A stretch of 64,000 nucleotides of DNA from the NCBI RefSeq assembly GCF_034702125.1, contig NC_085861.1, positions 50,440,295 through 50,504,294 of the forward strand. Reading direction: 5' to 3'. The position numbers and the translations under genes are program-made. The notes beneath the pieces are model-generated. The model ran no database searches. It saw nothing but the letters and a program-made list of their open reading frames with translations, and had not been told where the DNA came from. Positions 23,893-34,300 of this stretch are shown here, one piece after another. The stretch comes from Engraulis encrasicolus. Its lineage: Eukaryota > Chordata > Actinopteri > Clupeiformes > Engraulidae. Numbering within the stretch: the stretch's first letter is position 1; the number at the start of each line of letters is the position of its first letter.

Positions 23893-24247
23893 TTTAAAGG
23901 CATATGCCATTATTTTGGGGCTTAATACAGTTAAAATCGTTGGCTGGGGTTTATAAAGGTGGTAAAGTGTCTTATTTTTCATGTGAAGCGTTGTCTTGCT
24001 TTAAGACAAGTTAAAAGAGGGAGTATGTCGCTAAGCTAGTGAAAGTCAATACATCCATGTAGCATTGCTACATGCTACACGGATCCATTGACTTTCACTA
24101 GCTTAGCGACATGCTTCCTCTTCTAACTTGTCTTAAAAGAAGACAACGGCTTACATGAAAAATAAGACTCTTTACCACCTATATAAACCCTGGCCAACGA
24201 TTTTAACTGTATTAAGCCCCAAAATAGTGGCATACCCCTTTAAAGGT
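23893..24247. mobile_element. Fold-back MITE nested in the NEURL3 insertion
   Basis: Two arms of about 170 bp are near-perfect reverse complements. The left arm runs TTTAAAGG...GCCATTATTTTGGGGC to GACATTCTCC-like sequence, and the right arm mirrors it to GCATACCCCTTTAAAGG. Near the centre, GCTAAGCTAGTGAAAGTCAA pairs with TTGACTTTCACTAGCTTAGC. Transcripts would form a long hairpin. Non-coding. Confidence 0.8.
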
Positions 24248-24559
24248 GGACGTGGAATATTTTTAGTTGTTCATTTCCAGAATTCATTATGCCCATTCAC
24301 AAATGTTAACTTTTTAACAGATATTTACCACCACCAAAGTATTCAACATGACTGGGAAATTTGCACTTTTCATACATGAAAAGGGGGATCTTCTCCATGG
24401 TCCGCCATTTTGAATTTCCAGAAATAGACATTTTAGCTGCAAATCTCACTACACTTTGGTATTCATGCAAAAATCTAAATTAGCAGTAGACAGCACAGTT
24501 TCAATGAGCACCATAGATGCAATAACTACTCTGGCCACAATTTTACACAGTGCACCTTC
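24242..24559. mobile_element. Diverged MITE, second member of the 3416-3907 family
   Basis: It shares the TTTCCAGAATTCAT, TATTTACCACCACCA, ATGACTGG and CCATTTTGAATTTCCAGAAATA blocks with 3416-3907. It starts AAGGTGGACGTGG and ends CAGTGCACCTT. Confidence 0.6.
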
Positions 24560-24829
24560 AAGCAAGAGCAAACAATGTTTTTAAAAAATGAGCTGCTTAC
24601 AAATTATGCATTTTAGTATTCTTTATTGTTTTGTTTCTTGTTGGGTGTGTGCCAAAGCGGTCGGCTGCCAGATCCATCTCCACATTTTTGATAGCGTTCA
24701 TCTCTCCCTTGTTGCCTCTTCACACTGTAAGATATTAAAAAGCACACAAGGCAGAAGGGAAACGTTAGACTTAATGCAGATGTATGTGCAGGCACAAATT
24801 ACATACGATTGTGAATGAACTGACACATA

Positions 24830-25560
24830 CAGGTGCTGGCCAAAAAATTAGAATATCATGAAAATGTTTATTTATTTCCATAATTCCATCAATAATGTTA
24901 CACTTTCATAGATTATAGATTCACGACCCACATTTTAAACTATGCCAATAATTAGTTTATTCTTGCATATTTTTGGCTTCAAGAAACCATGAATTAAGTA
25001 ACTCACAAAATTAGAAGATTGTGATGAAATCACCATTCTCTTCAGAAAAAAAGAAACGGGTCATATTGTCATATCAAATCAGTTAAAATTCTCGACTTTC
25101 TAAATAACATGTCAATGTTTAATATTTGGTTAGAAATGTAATCGCCTTAATCACGGCAATGATGTATTTAACATTTCAGTCAATGGCACACATGCTTGAC
25201 AGCATCAAATGCAAATGTGTTTATCATGGTCTCATCAGAGTCAAACAAACTAAGGATATGGGTTACTGGAACCATGTCCTCTGATCTAATGACATCAAGA
25301 TAAACAAATTGGCTTTAGATGGTGTCAAACATGTGTGGTGGTAAAAAGCGATGTGTACAAAGGAAAGTGCCTCATGCTGAAAGTCAAGTATGGTAGTGGG
25401 AGTGGCATGGCTTGGGGCTGTGTGGGTGCCATCAACAGTAGGAAGCTGAATTTCATCAAAAGAAATATGCTTGTCAACATGTACTGTAACTACTGAAACA
25501 GATCATGATACTCCCTATAGGATTTCATTCGAATCTCACACACATCAATTATAGCCAGGT
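24830..25560 (+). mobile_element. Degenerate Tc1/mariner element
   Basis: The left end CAGGTGCTGGCCAAAAAATT is preceded by TA (24828-24829), as expected for a Tc1 insertion. Within it, translated fragments resemble the Tc1 catalytic region (a KYGSGSGMAWGCVGAINS-like stretch near 25388-25443, equivalent to the [11 protein letters not shown] block). Several stops and shifts are present. A clean right end was not found. Confidence 0.6.
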
Positions 25561-26077
25561 GCAGACTCAAAATGTAAAAGTTAAATGCAAAGCAAAGATA
25601 AAACGCACAACAATGACCTCCCTTTTAATCCCTTTAAATTTCGAGACAATTCAGGCCAACACGGCCCCTTCTCAGACACTATGATAGGCGTGTACTCAAT
25701 TTTGCACCAGCATAATTTCACAAAAATGGGCAAATATGTCATTTAAGTTATACAATTGGCCTTAATTTTCTTATGTAAGCTCAAAAGATGTTGTATTACA
25801 CTTACTCTATGAGCGTTTTGGGAATAACTTGTGTGTTCAAAATGTTACTTTTCAACAAGGGTATACTCATTATTGCTGTGCACTGTATATTTGAATAATT
25901 TCTTAAAAATGTGGGAACATGGAGCAGCAGGAATAAGCTGTGGGACCAATGGGCTGTGGGAACATGACCCCGTACACAGAACATAGTCAACCTAGCCAAG
26001 TAGACAGTAGGTGTTCCATCCACTTTTCAGGCCACCACAGAACAACATCAGGCAAGTTCTGGTTAAGTGTTGTACAA

Positions 26078-26080
<3 letters not shown>

Positions 26081-26165
<85 letters not shown>

Positions 26166-26185
26166 TAAGTGAGAGTGAGAGAGTG
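26081..26185. repeat. (GT)n then (GA)n microsatellite
   Basis: About 75 bp of GT followed by a GA-rich segment. The duplicated copy at 27438-27490 has only a short GT run and a long G run. Confidence 0.9.
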
Positions 26186-26416
26186 TGCACACCAGCATGC
26201 ATGGGCTTTAATGCATAACATAAAAACAACTTACTTAATACATTCTGATGACGTCCGAGGGCTTCTTGAATATGTAGTGAGGCCGACCCAGCAGAGTAGA
26301 AGTCCTGTCCTTTCATTTGAGTCCTACAGAAGAAAAAGAATAAATAATTATGAATAATAGTTAATGGGATTTCACTGTGAAAGTATTTAGTGCAATTGGC
26401 ATACATGTTTACAATT

Positions 26417-26533
26417 AGTTTAGTTTATTGGTTTATTTCATCAGGGACCATGTGCAAAAAAAAAGATGACCTGCACCACATTATAGCTAAAAGCTAATTT
26501 CCATCTGCATTCCCTGGGCAGGTAAGAAAACAT

Positions 26534-26586
<53 letters not shown>

Positions 26587-27100
26587 ATATGTCATATGCA
26601 AAAACTACCATATGCTCAGTGTCAAAACAGGTATGTGCAAAACTATTAGTGGTGACCAGACTGGGTACATGAAAGCCATTTCTTCACTCCAAGTGAGAAT
26701 GAATAAAAGTTTGTAATGCCTTTTATGTGGGTGGGAAGGGCATTCCATTATTTAGTTGCTCTGCAAAAACAGATTGTGCAAATGTATGCTGTTACCCGGC
26801 TTGGGAGGCTACTATTTCCTCTGGTGGTAGATCTAGTTGTTCTGCTAATTTGTTCAGAGCAAGGATGGATAAAAGTTTTCAGAGGTGGTGGAGCAGAATT
26901 GTGAATCATTTTGTGCACAAGTTGCACAGCAGAATATAGAATTAGGTTGTCAAAACTGAGCAAGTAATACTTGTCCGGCACAACACAATGGTGAAATTGA
27001 GACGTCTGTCCAAAACTTTTAAGATTTCATGGTAGTCTTGTTAGCCTGAGACCAGCTTGACATACATTAGTGTAAATGAGACATTATCAAGCCACTTACA
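26417..27100. mobile_element. Retroposon-like insertion splitting duplicate copy 1
   Basis: It begins TTTAGTTTATTGG-TTTATTTCATCAGGGACC and contains the GCTAATTTCCATCTGCATTC and CCCTGGGCAGGTAA blocks. These are typical of a teleost LINE/SINE 3' region that also appears in part at 30600-30735. An (AC)n tract lies at 26538-26582. It is absent from the second duplicate copy, which gives its empty site. Confidence 0.5.
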
Positions 27101-29169
27101 TATGTCTCAGCAGGATCAACAGTTAAAGAAGTTAAATTGTCAGCTCATACACTCACATGACAGTCCAAAAAGGTGTTCAGTGGCGGCTTCTTCTCTCACT
27201 TGCAGCTTCATACACATCGAGCGATGTTGATGCCAGGTCGATCAAGGAATGACTGTGCCTACTGTTTACAATTCTACCCAAAGCAAAAAGAAATATAAAC
27301 ACAAAATGGTTGAAAGTTTGTCATAGAAATACATAGAACATACAATAAACCTATTCAAGTAGACAGTAGGTATTCTATGCACATTCAGGCCACCAAACAA
27401 CAGCATCAGGCAAGCTCTTATTGAGTGCAGTACAACAAGTGTGTGTGTGTGAGTGAGAGAGAGAGAGAGGGGGGGGGGGGAGGGGGGGGTGTGCACGCGT
27501 GCCAGCATGCATGGGCTTTAATGCATAACATAAAAACAACTTACTTCATACATTCTGGTGGTGTCCAAGGGCTTCTTGAATAAATAGTGAGACCAACGCC
27601 GCAGAGCAGAATTCCTGTCCTTTCATTTGTGTCCTGTAGCAGAAAAAGAATAAATAATTATGAATAATAGTTATTGGGATTTCACTGTGAAAATATATAG
27701 GCCTAGTACAATTGGCATTCATGTTTACAACTCTCGGCTCATACCTTCAAATGACAGTCCAAAAAGCTTTTCAGTGGCGGCTTCTTCCCTCACTTGATGC
27801 AGAGGCAGCTTGCTTCATACACATCGAGTAGGCCTAATGCTGGTGTCAGGTCGATCAAGGAATGGCTGAACCTACCGTACAATTCTACCCAACCCAAAGC
27901 AAAGAGGAAAAGGACAAAAAAAGTTTCAACGTTTTGCATACAACATGCATGCATGAGCTTTAATTCACAGTATTTTGATGAAGCCTAATCCATGTTATAG
28001 CCTATATCACAATGCAGTTATTAAACTAACAATACGACCATTTAGGATTTGTGTAAATAGGCTACAACAATCAAGGAGTTACAAACTGCGTGATGTCAAA
28101 TGAATTCAGCTCAAGGTGAGCTAATAGCACAACACAGAATGTTTGCTGTCGGCGGCACAACATGGATACGGTGATTATTAAGCCATCAGAAATTGATTGA
28201 AAATAATCGAACACATCATGTACATCACACTCGCACCTATACCTAGCTTTTTTGGAGAATGTTCAAATCACAGCGGTCCTAGTTACAGAACTACCGGTAG
28301 TAACGCTAGTGCTAGTCGACTAGAAACTACCTTTGTTTCTGTCCCGTGTTGACAGGGTATGTTTGGGATGTTAGCTTCAGATTATCACCATTACTGCCGC
28401 TAAAATTGACTCAAATAGCCCGATCATGACACATTTTGAGTGGGTTCATCAAAAGCTTATGATGCCACAGCCACAAAGACAGCAGCAAGTTACCGCGATG
28501 CTGCGGTGTTATGATTCAGTGCTCGGCCAAGCCATTTCACGACACAACAGAGGAGGTAATTAACTCACTGGACTAAAACGCTGAAATAGTAGTGGCGACG
28601 GCGTGTGAGTGTATTTTACTTCTACCATAGTATTAAGTTAAATAATTACTTACCATCATTGAATGATCAAGTCACGACAGTGCAGTGTTGGACGAGACGC
28701 GACACAGGCGGATAGTTGAGTTCAGCTGAGGTAAACTGAAGAACGGTCTCTCTCTCTGAGGGTTCCAAAGTGACAGTTGGGGAACAAATTCAGTTTTGGC
28801 GCGTCCGGATTGCTTTATGTGGCCCGCACCCGCCACGCGCCTTCAAATCGGACTGAATTATTTTATTATGGCGCGTCCGGATTGCTTATGTGGCCCGCAT
28901 CCGCCAGGAGCCTTCAAAACTGACTGTCAAACTACTGGTCCGGATCGGAGCTGCCGCTGATCGGCAAAATGACTGTGACTGCTATGCGGATCTGCTGACT
29001 TGAAAACGGACCCGGCCCAAATCTAATTGCTGTCTGGGATTGCACACCAGGTTAGAATCTAATTATTGAACAAATGCACAGGAGACCTCGAAATCTGAGC
29101 ATGTGAACTTGAAAAATGGTTACTGTGAGGAATATGTTTGACTTACACAACTGCTGGCTCATGTTCCAG

Positions 29170-29318
29170 GGTCCAACGCAGAAGACTTGTGCGTGGTGTG
29201 TCTGGTGAGCGAGGCTCGTCTGGCCCCCCGCTGTGGACATCGCTGCCTGTGCCTCCCATGTGCTAACAGGGTGTTCGCTGAGTTCGGGACATGTCCACTA
29301 TGTCGGCAGAGCATCTAA
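29170..29318 (+). CDS. neurl3: NEURL3 last exon: RING finger
   Basis: Forty-eight complete codons plus stop. The RING cysteines and histidine follow the order C-x2-C, then C-G-H-x-C, then C-x2-C spacing (DLCVVCLV, PRCGHRCLCLPC, TCPLCRQS). The acceptor is ...ATGTTCCAG. The exon itself shows no damage. In the sequenced allele it is reached only if the transposon in the previous exon is removed from the transcript. Confidence 0.88.
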
Positions 29319-29870
29319 ACTTCGAAACCTTCCTGTTGTGTTGTCCTGCTGCTCAATTTTACATGGAAAACAAAACAAACAGGACTTCTGTCTTCAGTCA
29401 CGTTGCCTATTCTGATTATTAACTCTGAAGTTAGCAGATTTTGAGACACAACTTGGCATGCAACTTGAGATATTTTAGTTATAGACTACAATGTGAATAA
29501 TACTTTTCTGACATATCACTGTAGGCTATGCCATTGCACTGCTTGAATTTTATCAGGCCAATTGGATACACTGATACACTATGCAAGTGTAAATTTGCAC
29601 TCAACCTCATATTACCTTGTGGTAGTGAATCTTTTTAACTTTATAGCATTCTTGCACTTTATCGATTTAATTGATCACTGTGAACTTTTTATCTGTACCA
29701 AATACCAATATGTACAGTGGTTGCTATCTGAAGTCCCTAAAATGATATATTTATTATATTATATGTGAATATTTAATTTGTGATATTGTTATGGTTATGA
29801 ATATGTTTGTTGGCTATTTTATAATGTGGATAAATGTGTATGTATTAAACATTTTTATAATATACATCCA
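29319..29870 (+). other. neurl3: NEURL3 3' UTR
   Basis: AT-rich sequence after the stop codon, with a candidate polyadenylation signal ATTAAA at 29844-29849. Confidence 0.5.
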
Positions 29871-30875
29871 TGTGATTTGTGTTATTCTACTAACCGCAAT
29901 CATTTCATCCATGTCATGTCAATATCCCTTACATAAACGCCAAACCATCTGATCACTAATTAGCCTACACATAGGGGCCTACAGATTATCTAAACTCTGC
30001 TCCCAGTTAAAATTCCTTCATGTGCCAATAATGAACCATGGTGCTGCTAAAGTAACCATAAGCTGCGCACGCGCCTTCATGTCACTAGCGAAGATTCCAG
30101 AATTTCACGGTGGTAGGCCCTACCTACAACGTTAAGGGCCTTGTGACAATCAAACCTGGCAGGCTTTTCTCTTGGTATTTGGCCACAAAACATGCATGTG
30201 ATAGCATTGAAAAGACTCGACGACAAAGCACCAATAAACCTGCCACAAGGTCTTCGTTATCAATTGAATTAAACGGGCTGATGCGCTGACGTTTTCCCTT
30301 AGGTTTTCCATCCACTGTGATTATTCTTACGTTCGACCGCTGGAGAGCGCACGAGCGCACTGGTGATTTCATAATGTAGTTTGAAGTTTCCCAAAACTTC
30401 CGGAATACAGTGATGATCTATCAGTTTGGCACTTGTGGGCGCACTCCCTCATGTGACAGAATGGAAAATTTTCCCAACGCAAGTCAATTCTGGGAAAAAT
30501 GAAGAAAGAGGCAATGGTGAATAACCTGGAATTCGTGGCAGATGCCATTTTTGGCTTGGCATTTTCCACTAGAGAAGAGAAGCAAGCTTGAAACCAATAT
30601 TTTACTTTACTTTACTTTTGGCCATTTACTTAAATTTTCCAGGACATTGCATATTAATGAACATATATCTTATTTTATAAATGTGCCAGATTATTGCACA
30701 AAGGCTAATTTCCATCTGGTGTCCAAAAGAAGCAGGCTAAATGCAAAGAAATCAAAATCACAGACATAGGCTACATTTTATATAAAAAAGACTGTTAGTA
30801 ACAAAATACATGATACAAATACAAAGGCAAATACAATGAAGAGAAAGTGCCCCCAAAATAGGGTTAGGCTAGTAG

Positions 30876-30953
<78 letters not shown>

Positions 30954-31341
30954 TGGGTAATAATAACAATAATAACAATAATAGAAATACTACTACTAAT
31001 AATAAAAAACTTTTACGTTATAGTTGCTGGGCCTATTCTAATGTTTTATTATCTCTCCTATTTACTCCCATTGGCTTTCCCTTGTAGCAGCTAATTCAAG
31101 GCGGAACGCATTGTACGGATCCGCCGACCAGTCGGACATATTTTTAGGTCGGACAGCTCAATGTCAAAGAGAACTGCATGTGTTTTCACATCGCAGGCTG
31201 CTTGGTGGTCTAATTTTATGATTTTGTTGACATCAATATTTTAATAACTCGGAGTATTTGTAATGTATTAACGTCGTTGAGTAAAAGCAATCGTGGAGAG
31301 GGTGTATTTTCAGATTAGTTAGGCGTACGCTACTTTGAGAA
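29871..31341. other. NEURL3-MRPL17 intergenic region
   Basis: It contains retroposon-like sequence at 30600-30735, related to 26417-26530, and a (GT)n microsatellite. The MRPL17 promoter must lie in the last few hundred bases, but no TATA box is evident there, as is usual for a housekeeping gene. Confidence 0.4.
30878..30952. repeat. (GT)n microsatellite
   Basis: About 75 bp of pure GT, followed by an AAT/AAC-rich trinucleotide tract to 31008. Confidence 0.95.
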
Positions 31342-34300
31342 ATGCGACTCACCCTGCAAGCCCTGATATCCCATGGCCGTACGGCCCGTAGAATGGGTCT
31401 GGGACCAGAGTCTCGGATTAACATGTTACGGAACATTTTGACAGGACTTGTCCGACATGAAAGGATAGAGACCACGCGAGCAAGAGCCGATGAAGTCCAA
31501 TTCTACGCAGAGAAAGTAAGCACAGCTTTATTCGTGTCAAATGTCAACAGGCTAGCGGCAAACCTCATAGCCATAGCCTGGCAGTTTAAAGAAATTCCAC
31601 CCTTTAGTTCTAGCTGCACCGTTTTAAAAAAAATCTTCATCTTACCCTAGGGTGACACTGTTTGAATAACGACAGGCTAATGGTCTCTGGCTGCCCAGAC
31701 AGGCAGTATTTTGTTTTCATGTTAGTGACATCTATGCAGGGGTCCCCAAACTTTTTCTCTGGGGGCCACATTATCGTTCCTGACTGTGATCAGGGGCCGG
31801 GATCAATCATGTGGGCGTTATACTAGGCCACCGCCTGTTATAACCATACTTTCTAGCACAAAATTGTTCATCATTACAAGTGATTTGCAAAAGAAGTGAG
31901 TACTTACAGTGCCCTCCATAATTATTGGCACCCCTGGTTGAGATGTGTTTTTTAGCTTCCAATTATTTTATTTTTTTTCTAAATAATATGGGACCTTAAT
32001 GGAAAAAAAGAGAAAAATCCAACCTTCAATACAAGTGCATTTATTCAGTGGGGAAAAAATCCCACATAAAGAAATAATTATTTGACATCAAATAATGTGT
32101 GTCACAATTATTAGCACCCCTGGTGTTAATATTTTGTACAACCCCCTTTTGCCAACAAAACAGCACCTAATCTTCTCCTATAATGTTTCACAAGATGGGA
32201 AAAGACAGAAAGAGGGATCTTCAGCCATTCCTCTTTGCAGAATCTCTCTAAATCATCCAGAGACCTGGGTCCTCTCCTCGGTACTCTCCTCTTCAGCTCA
32301 CCCCACAGGTTCTCAATGGGGTTGAGGTCAGGGGACTGAGATGGCCATGGGAGGAGCTTGATTTTGTGTCTGGTGAACCATTTCTGTGTAGATTTGGCCA
32401 TATGTTTAGGGTCATTGTCTTGCTGAAAGACCCAGTGACGACCCAGCTTCAGCTTTCGGGCAGAGGGCAACAGATTTTGATTTAAAATGTCCTGGTATTT
32501 CAAAGCATTTATGATGCCATGCACCCTAACAAGGTTCCCAGGGCCTTTGGAAGCGAAACAGCCCCACAGCATCACTGACCCACCCCCATACTTCACAGTG
32601 GGTATGAGGTGCTTTTCAGCATGCACATCTTTCGTGGTACGCCAGACCCACTTAGAGTGTTTGTTGCCAAAAAGCTCAATCTTGGTCTCATCTGACCAAA
32701 GCACACGGTCCCAGTTGAAGCCCCAATACATCTGGCGAACTCCAGACGCTTGTGTTTATGATTGTGAGTGAGGAAAGGTTTTCTCCGTGCATGCCTCCCA
32801 AACAGCTTGTTGGCGTGTAGACAGCGCCTGATGGTTGATTTGGAGACTTTGTGACCCCAGGATGCTACCATTTGTTGTAAATCTGTAACAGTGAGCTTTG
32901 GAGATCTTTTGATTTCTCTTACCATCCTCCTCACTGTGCGTGGTGGCAAAATAAACTTGGGTCCTCGTCCAGGCTTGTTTACCACTGTTCCAGTTGTTTT
33001 GAACTTCTTAATTATTCCTCTCACAGTGGATATGGGCAGCTGCAGTTGAGTGGCAATCTTCTTGTAGCCTCTGCCTGACCTGTGAAGGTCGACGCACATC
33101 TGCCTCACTTGTATGCTGTGTTCCTTTGTCTTTCCCATGTTTAAGAGTGGATAAGAGAAATGGCCTCGGTGTCACGTCATATTTATACCCCAGGGAAACA
33201 GGAAGTGATGAATTACTAATTAAATGTTCCTACATACTCTGGTAAACTTTGTAAACTACTGTAGAAATGACAGAAATGCTTCAATTATATTTATTTCCTG
33301 GGAATTGTTAAGGGTGCCAATAATTGTGGAACAGGTGATTTAATGAAAAATAATTATTTTTCAGTCAGGGATTTTTTTATTTTCTTACAATTCATTTGAG
33401 TTGAAGGCTACATTTTCCTAAAATTTTCAGTGTGACAGTATTCTTCTGCAATAAACACTGAATTTATTTTAAGGCTTTTAACACATCTCAACCAGGGGTG
33501 CCAATAATTATGGAGGGCACTGTAATTATCATGTTTTTCAATTTGAAATACCACTACCACAAGCATTCCTTTTAATTTCTAATAACAATGTAAAAATACC
33601 AAGGAAAGGTTAGAAAAATATGGTGATTGACAGTTTATGAGTGATACAATAGAAATGGTAGGCCTGTTGATATTACAGTGAGATGCGAAACTATCAAGAC
33701 AACATAGGATTGCTTCTTTGGGGCAGTTCAAATGGTGAGGTGCAGAGAGGTGGAGGGCCGGTCAAAGGGGCGTGGCGGGCAGCATCCGGCCCCCGGGCCT
33801 TAGTGTGGGGACCCCATTCATTCCATGTCAATTTACACGCCTTCCCCACGTGACCCTCTCGATTTACCCGATATCTCACATACAGGTACCCTTTGATGTC
33901 AACTGAAGGAATACCAAGTATTGGCACCCTACGTTTAACGGTTGCGGAGATGAAGCCCTCCAAAGTTGGGGTGCCATGCCCTCCTTTCAAGTCTTTGAAT
34001 TGCATACAAAATTTACAAGCAGATTTTGACACAAAGGGGGCTGGGAAATCTTGGCCAGAATTTACCAATAATTAAAGTAGCCTAGGAATCTAGACGCCCC
34101 TAGGGGTTAAGCTCGCTAGGCTACCAATAACTTAAAGCACTTTAATTCTACAGTATATTGCTATATGGCCATTATGCAGAATGCTCAATCATGATTACAT
34201 TTCTACCAGGACACCCCCACCCTCATGTCTGGTAGAAATGTAGTGCAGGGTGAGGCCATCTTGGGACTGGCATCATGATTGAGCATTAAGCAGTCACACT

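Larger units (their letters stand above)
25983..27910. repeat. Two-copy direct duplication inside the NEURL3 insertion
   Basis: 25983-26410 (AGTAGACAGTAGGTGTTCCA..., microsatellite, GCATGCATGGGCTTTAATGC, AGAAAAAGAATAAATAATTA) is repeated at 27350-27735. The adjoining block 27106-27295 (GACAGTCCAAAAAGGTGTTC...) is repeated at 27735-27910. In the first copy the two blocks are separated by about 690 bp of inserted retroposon-like sequence (26417-27100); in the second they are contiguous. By eye the copies differ by roughly 10%. Confidence 0.75.
23564..29038. mobile_element. 5,475-bp DNA transposon inserted in the coding sequence of NEURL3
   Basis: The element starts CCCAGACAGCAAAATGGGTC and ends in the inverted counterpart (GACCCGGCCCAA...TTGCTGTCTGGG). 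It is flanked on both sides by AT (23562-23563 and 29039-29040), and one copy restores the exon. The left subterminal 300 bp contain many degenerate copies of TCTGGCCCAGATCCG in both orientations. The right subterminal region has two copies of a GCGCGTCCGGATTGCTT-TATGTGGCCCGC unit (from about 28799 and 28872). There is no long ORF, so it looks non-autonomous or heavily decayed. It carries nested younger insertions (a fold-back element, a MITE and a Tc1 remnant) and an internal duplication. The superfamily is not established. Confidence 0.8.
21719..29318 (+). pseudogene. neurl3: Neuralized E3 ubiquitin ligase 3 (NEURL3-like), third coding exon split by a transposon
   Basis: Known family role: E3 ubiquitin ligases with a substrate-binding Neuralized homology repeat (NHR) and a C-terminal RING. 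Exons: 21719-21737, 22801-23292, 23400-23563 continuing after an insertion at 29041-29050, and 29170-29318. All three exon-exon junctions are phase 1 and use GT/AG sites. Exon 2 is the NHR domain (LTFHPGAVGNKITLS to LWAIFDVYGQTT). Exon 3 has a charged helix (MEMAEKKLKQRLENQ). The last exon is a C3HC4-type RING (CVVCLV...CGHRC...CANRV...CPLC) ending in stop. If the 5,475-bp insertion and one AT are ignored, the frame runs to a protein of about 277 residues, close to family length. As sequenced, translation past 23563 stops at 23597, giving an NHR protein without a RING unless splicing removes the insertion. The start was chosen because the upstream ATG at 21639 runs into a stop before the splice site. 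Confidence 0.85.
31738..33816. mobile_element. MITE with GGGGTCCCC ends, host of a nested Tc1 element
   Basis: The left end AGGGGTCCCCAAACTTTTTC and the right end TTAGTGTGGGGACCCC are inverted repeats. The element's own sequence is 31738-31906 plus 33523-33816; the middle is the Tc1 insertion. GGGGCC-rich subterminal blocks lie on both sides. It belongs to a common teleost hAT-like type; an 8-bp target duplication was not clear. Confidence 0.65.

Noticed and set aside
32487..32771. Plus-strand ORF inside the Tc1 element
   Set aside because: It is antisense to the transposase catalytic domain; all family motifs are on the minus strand.
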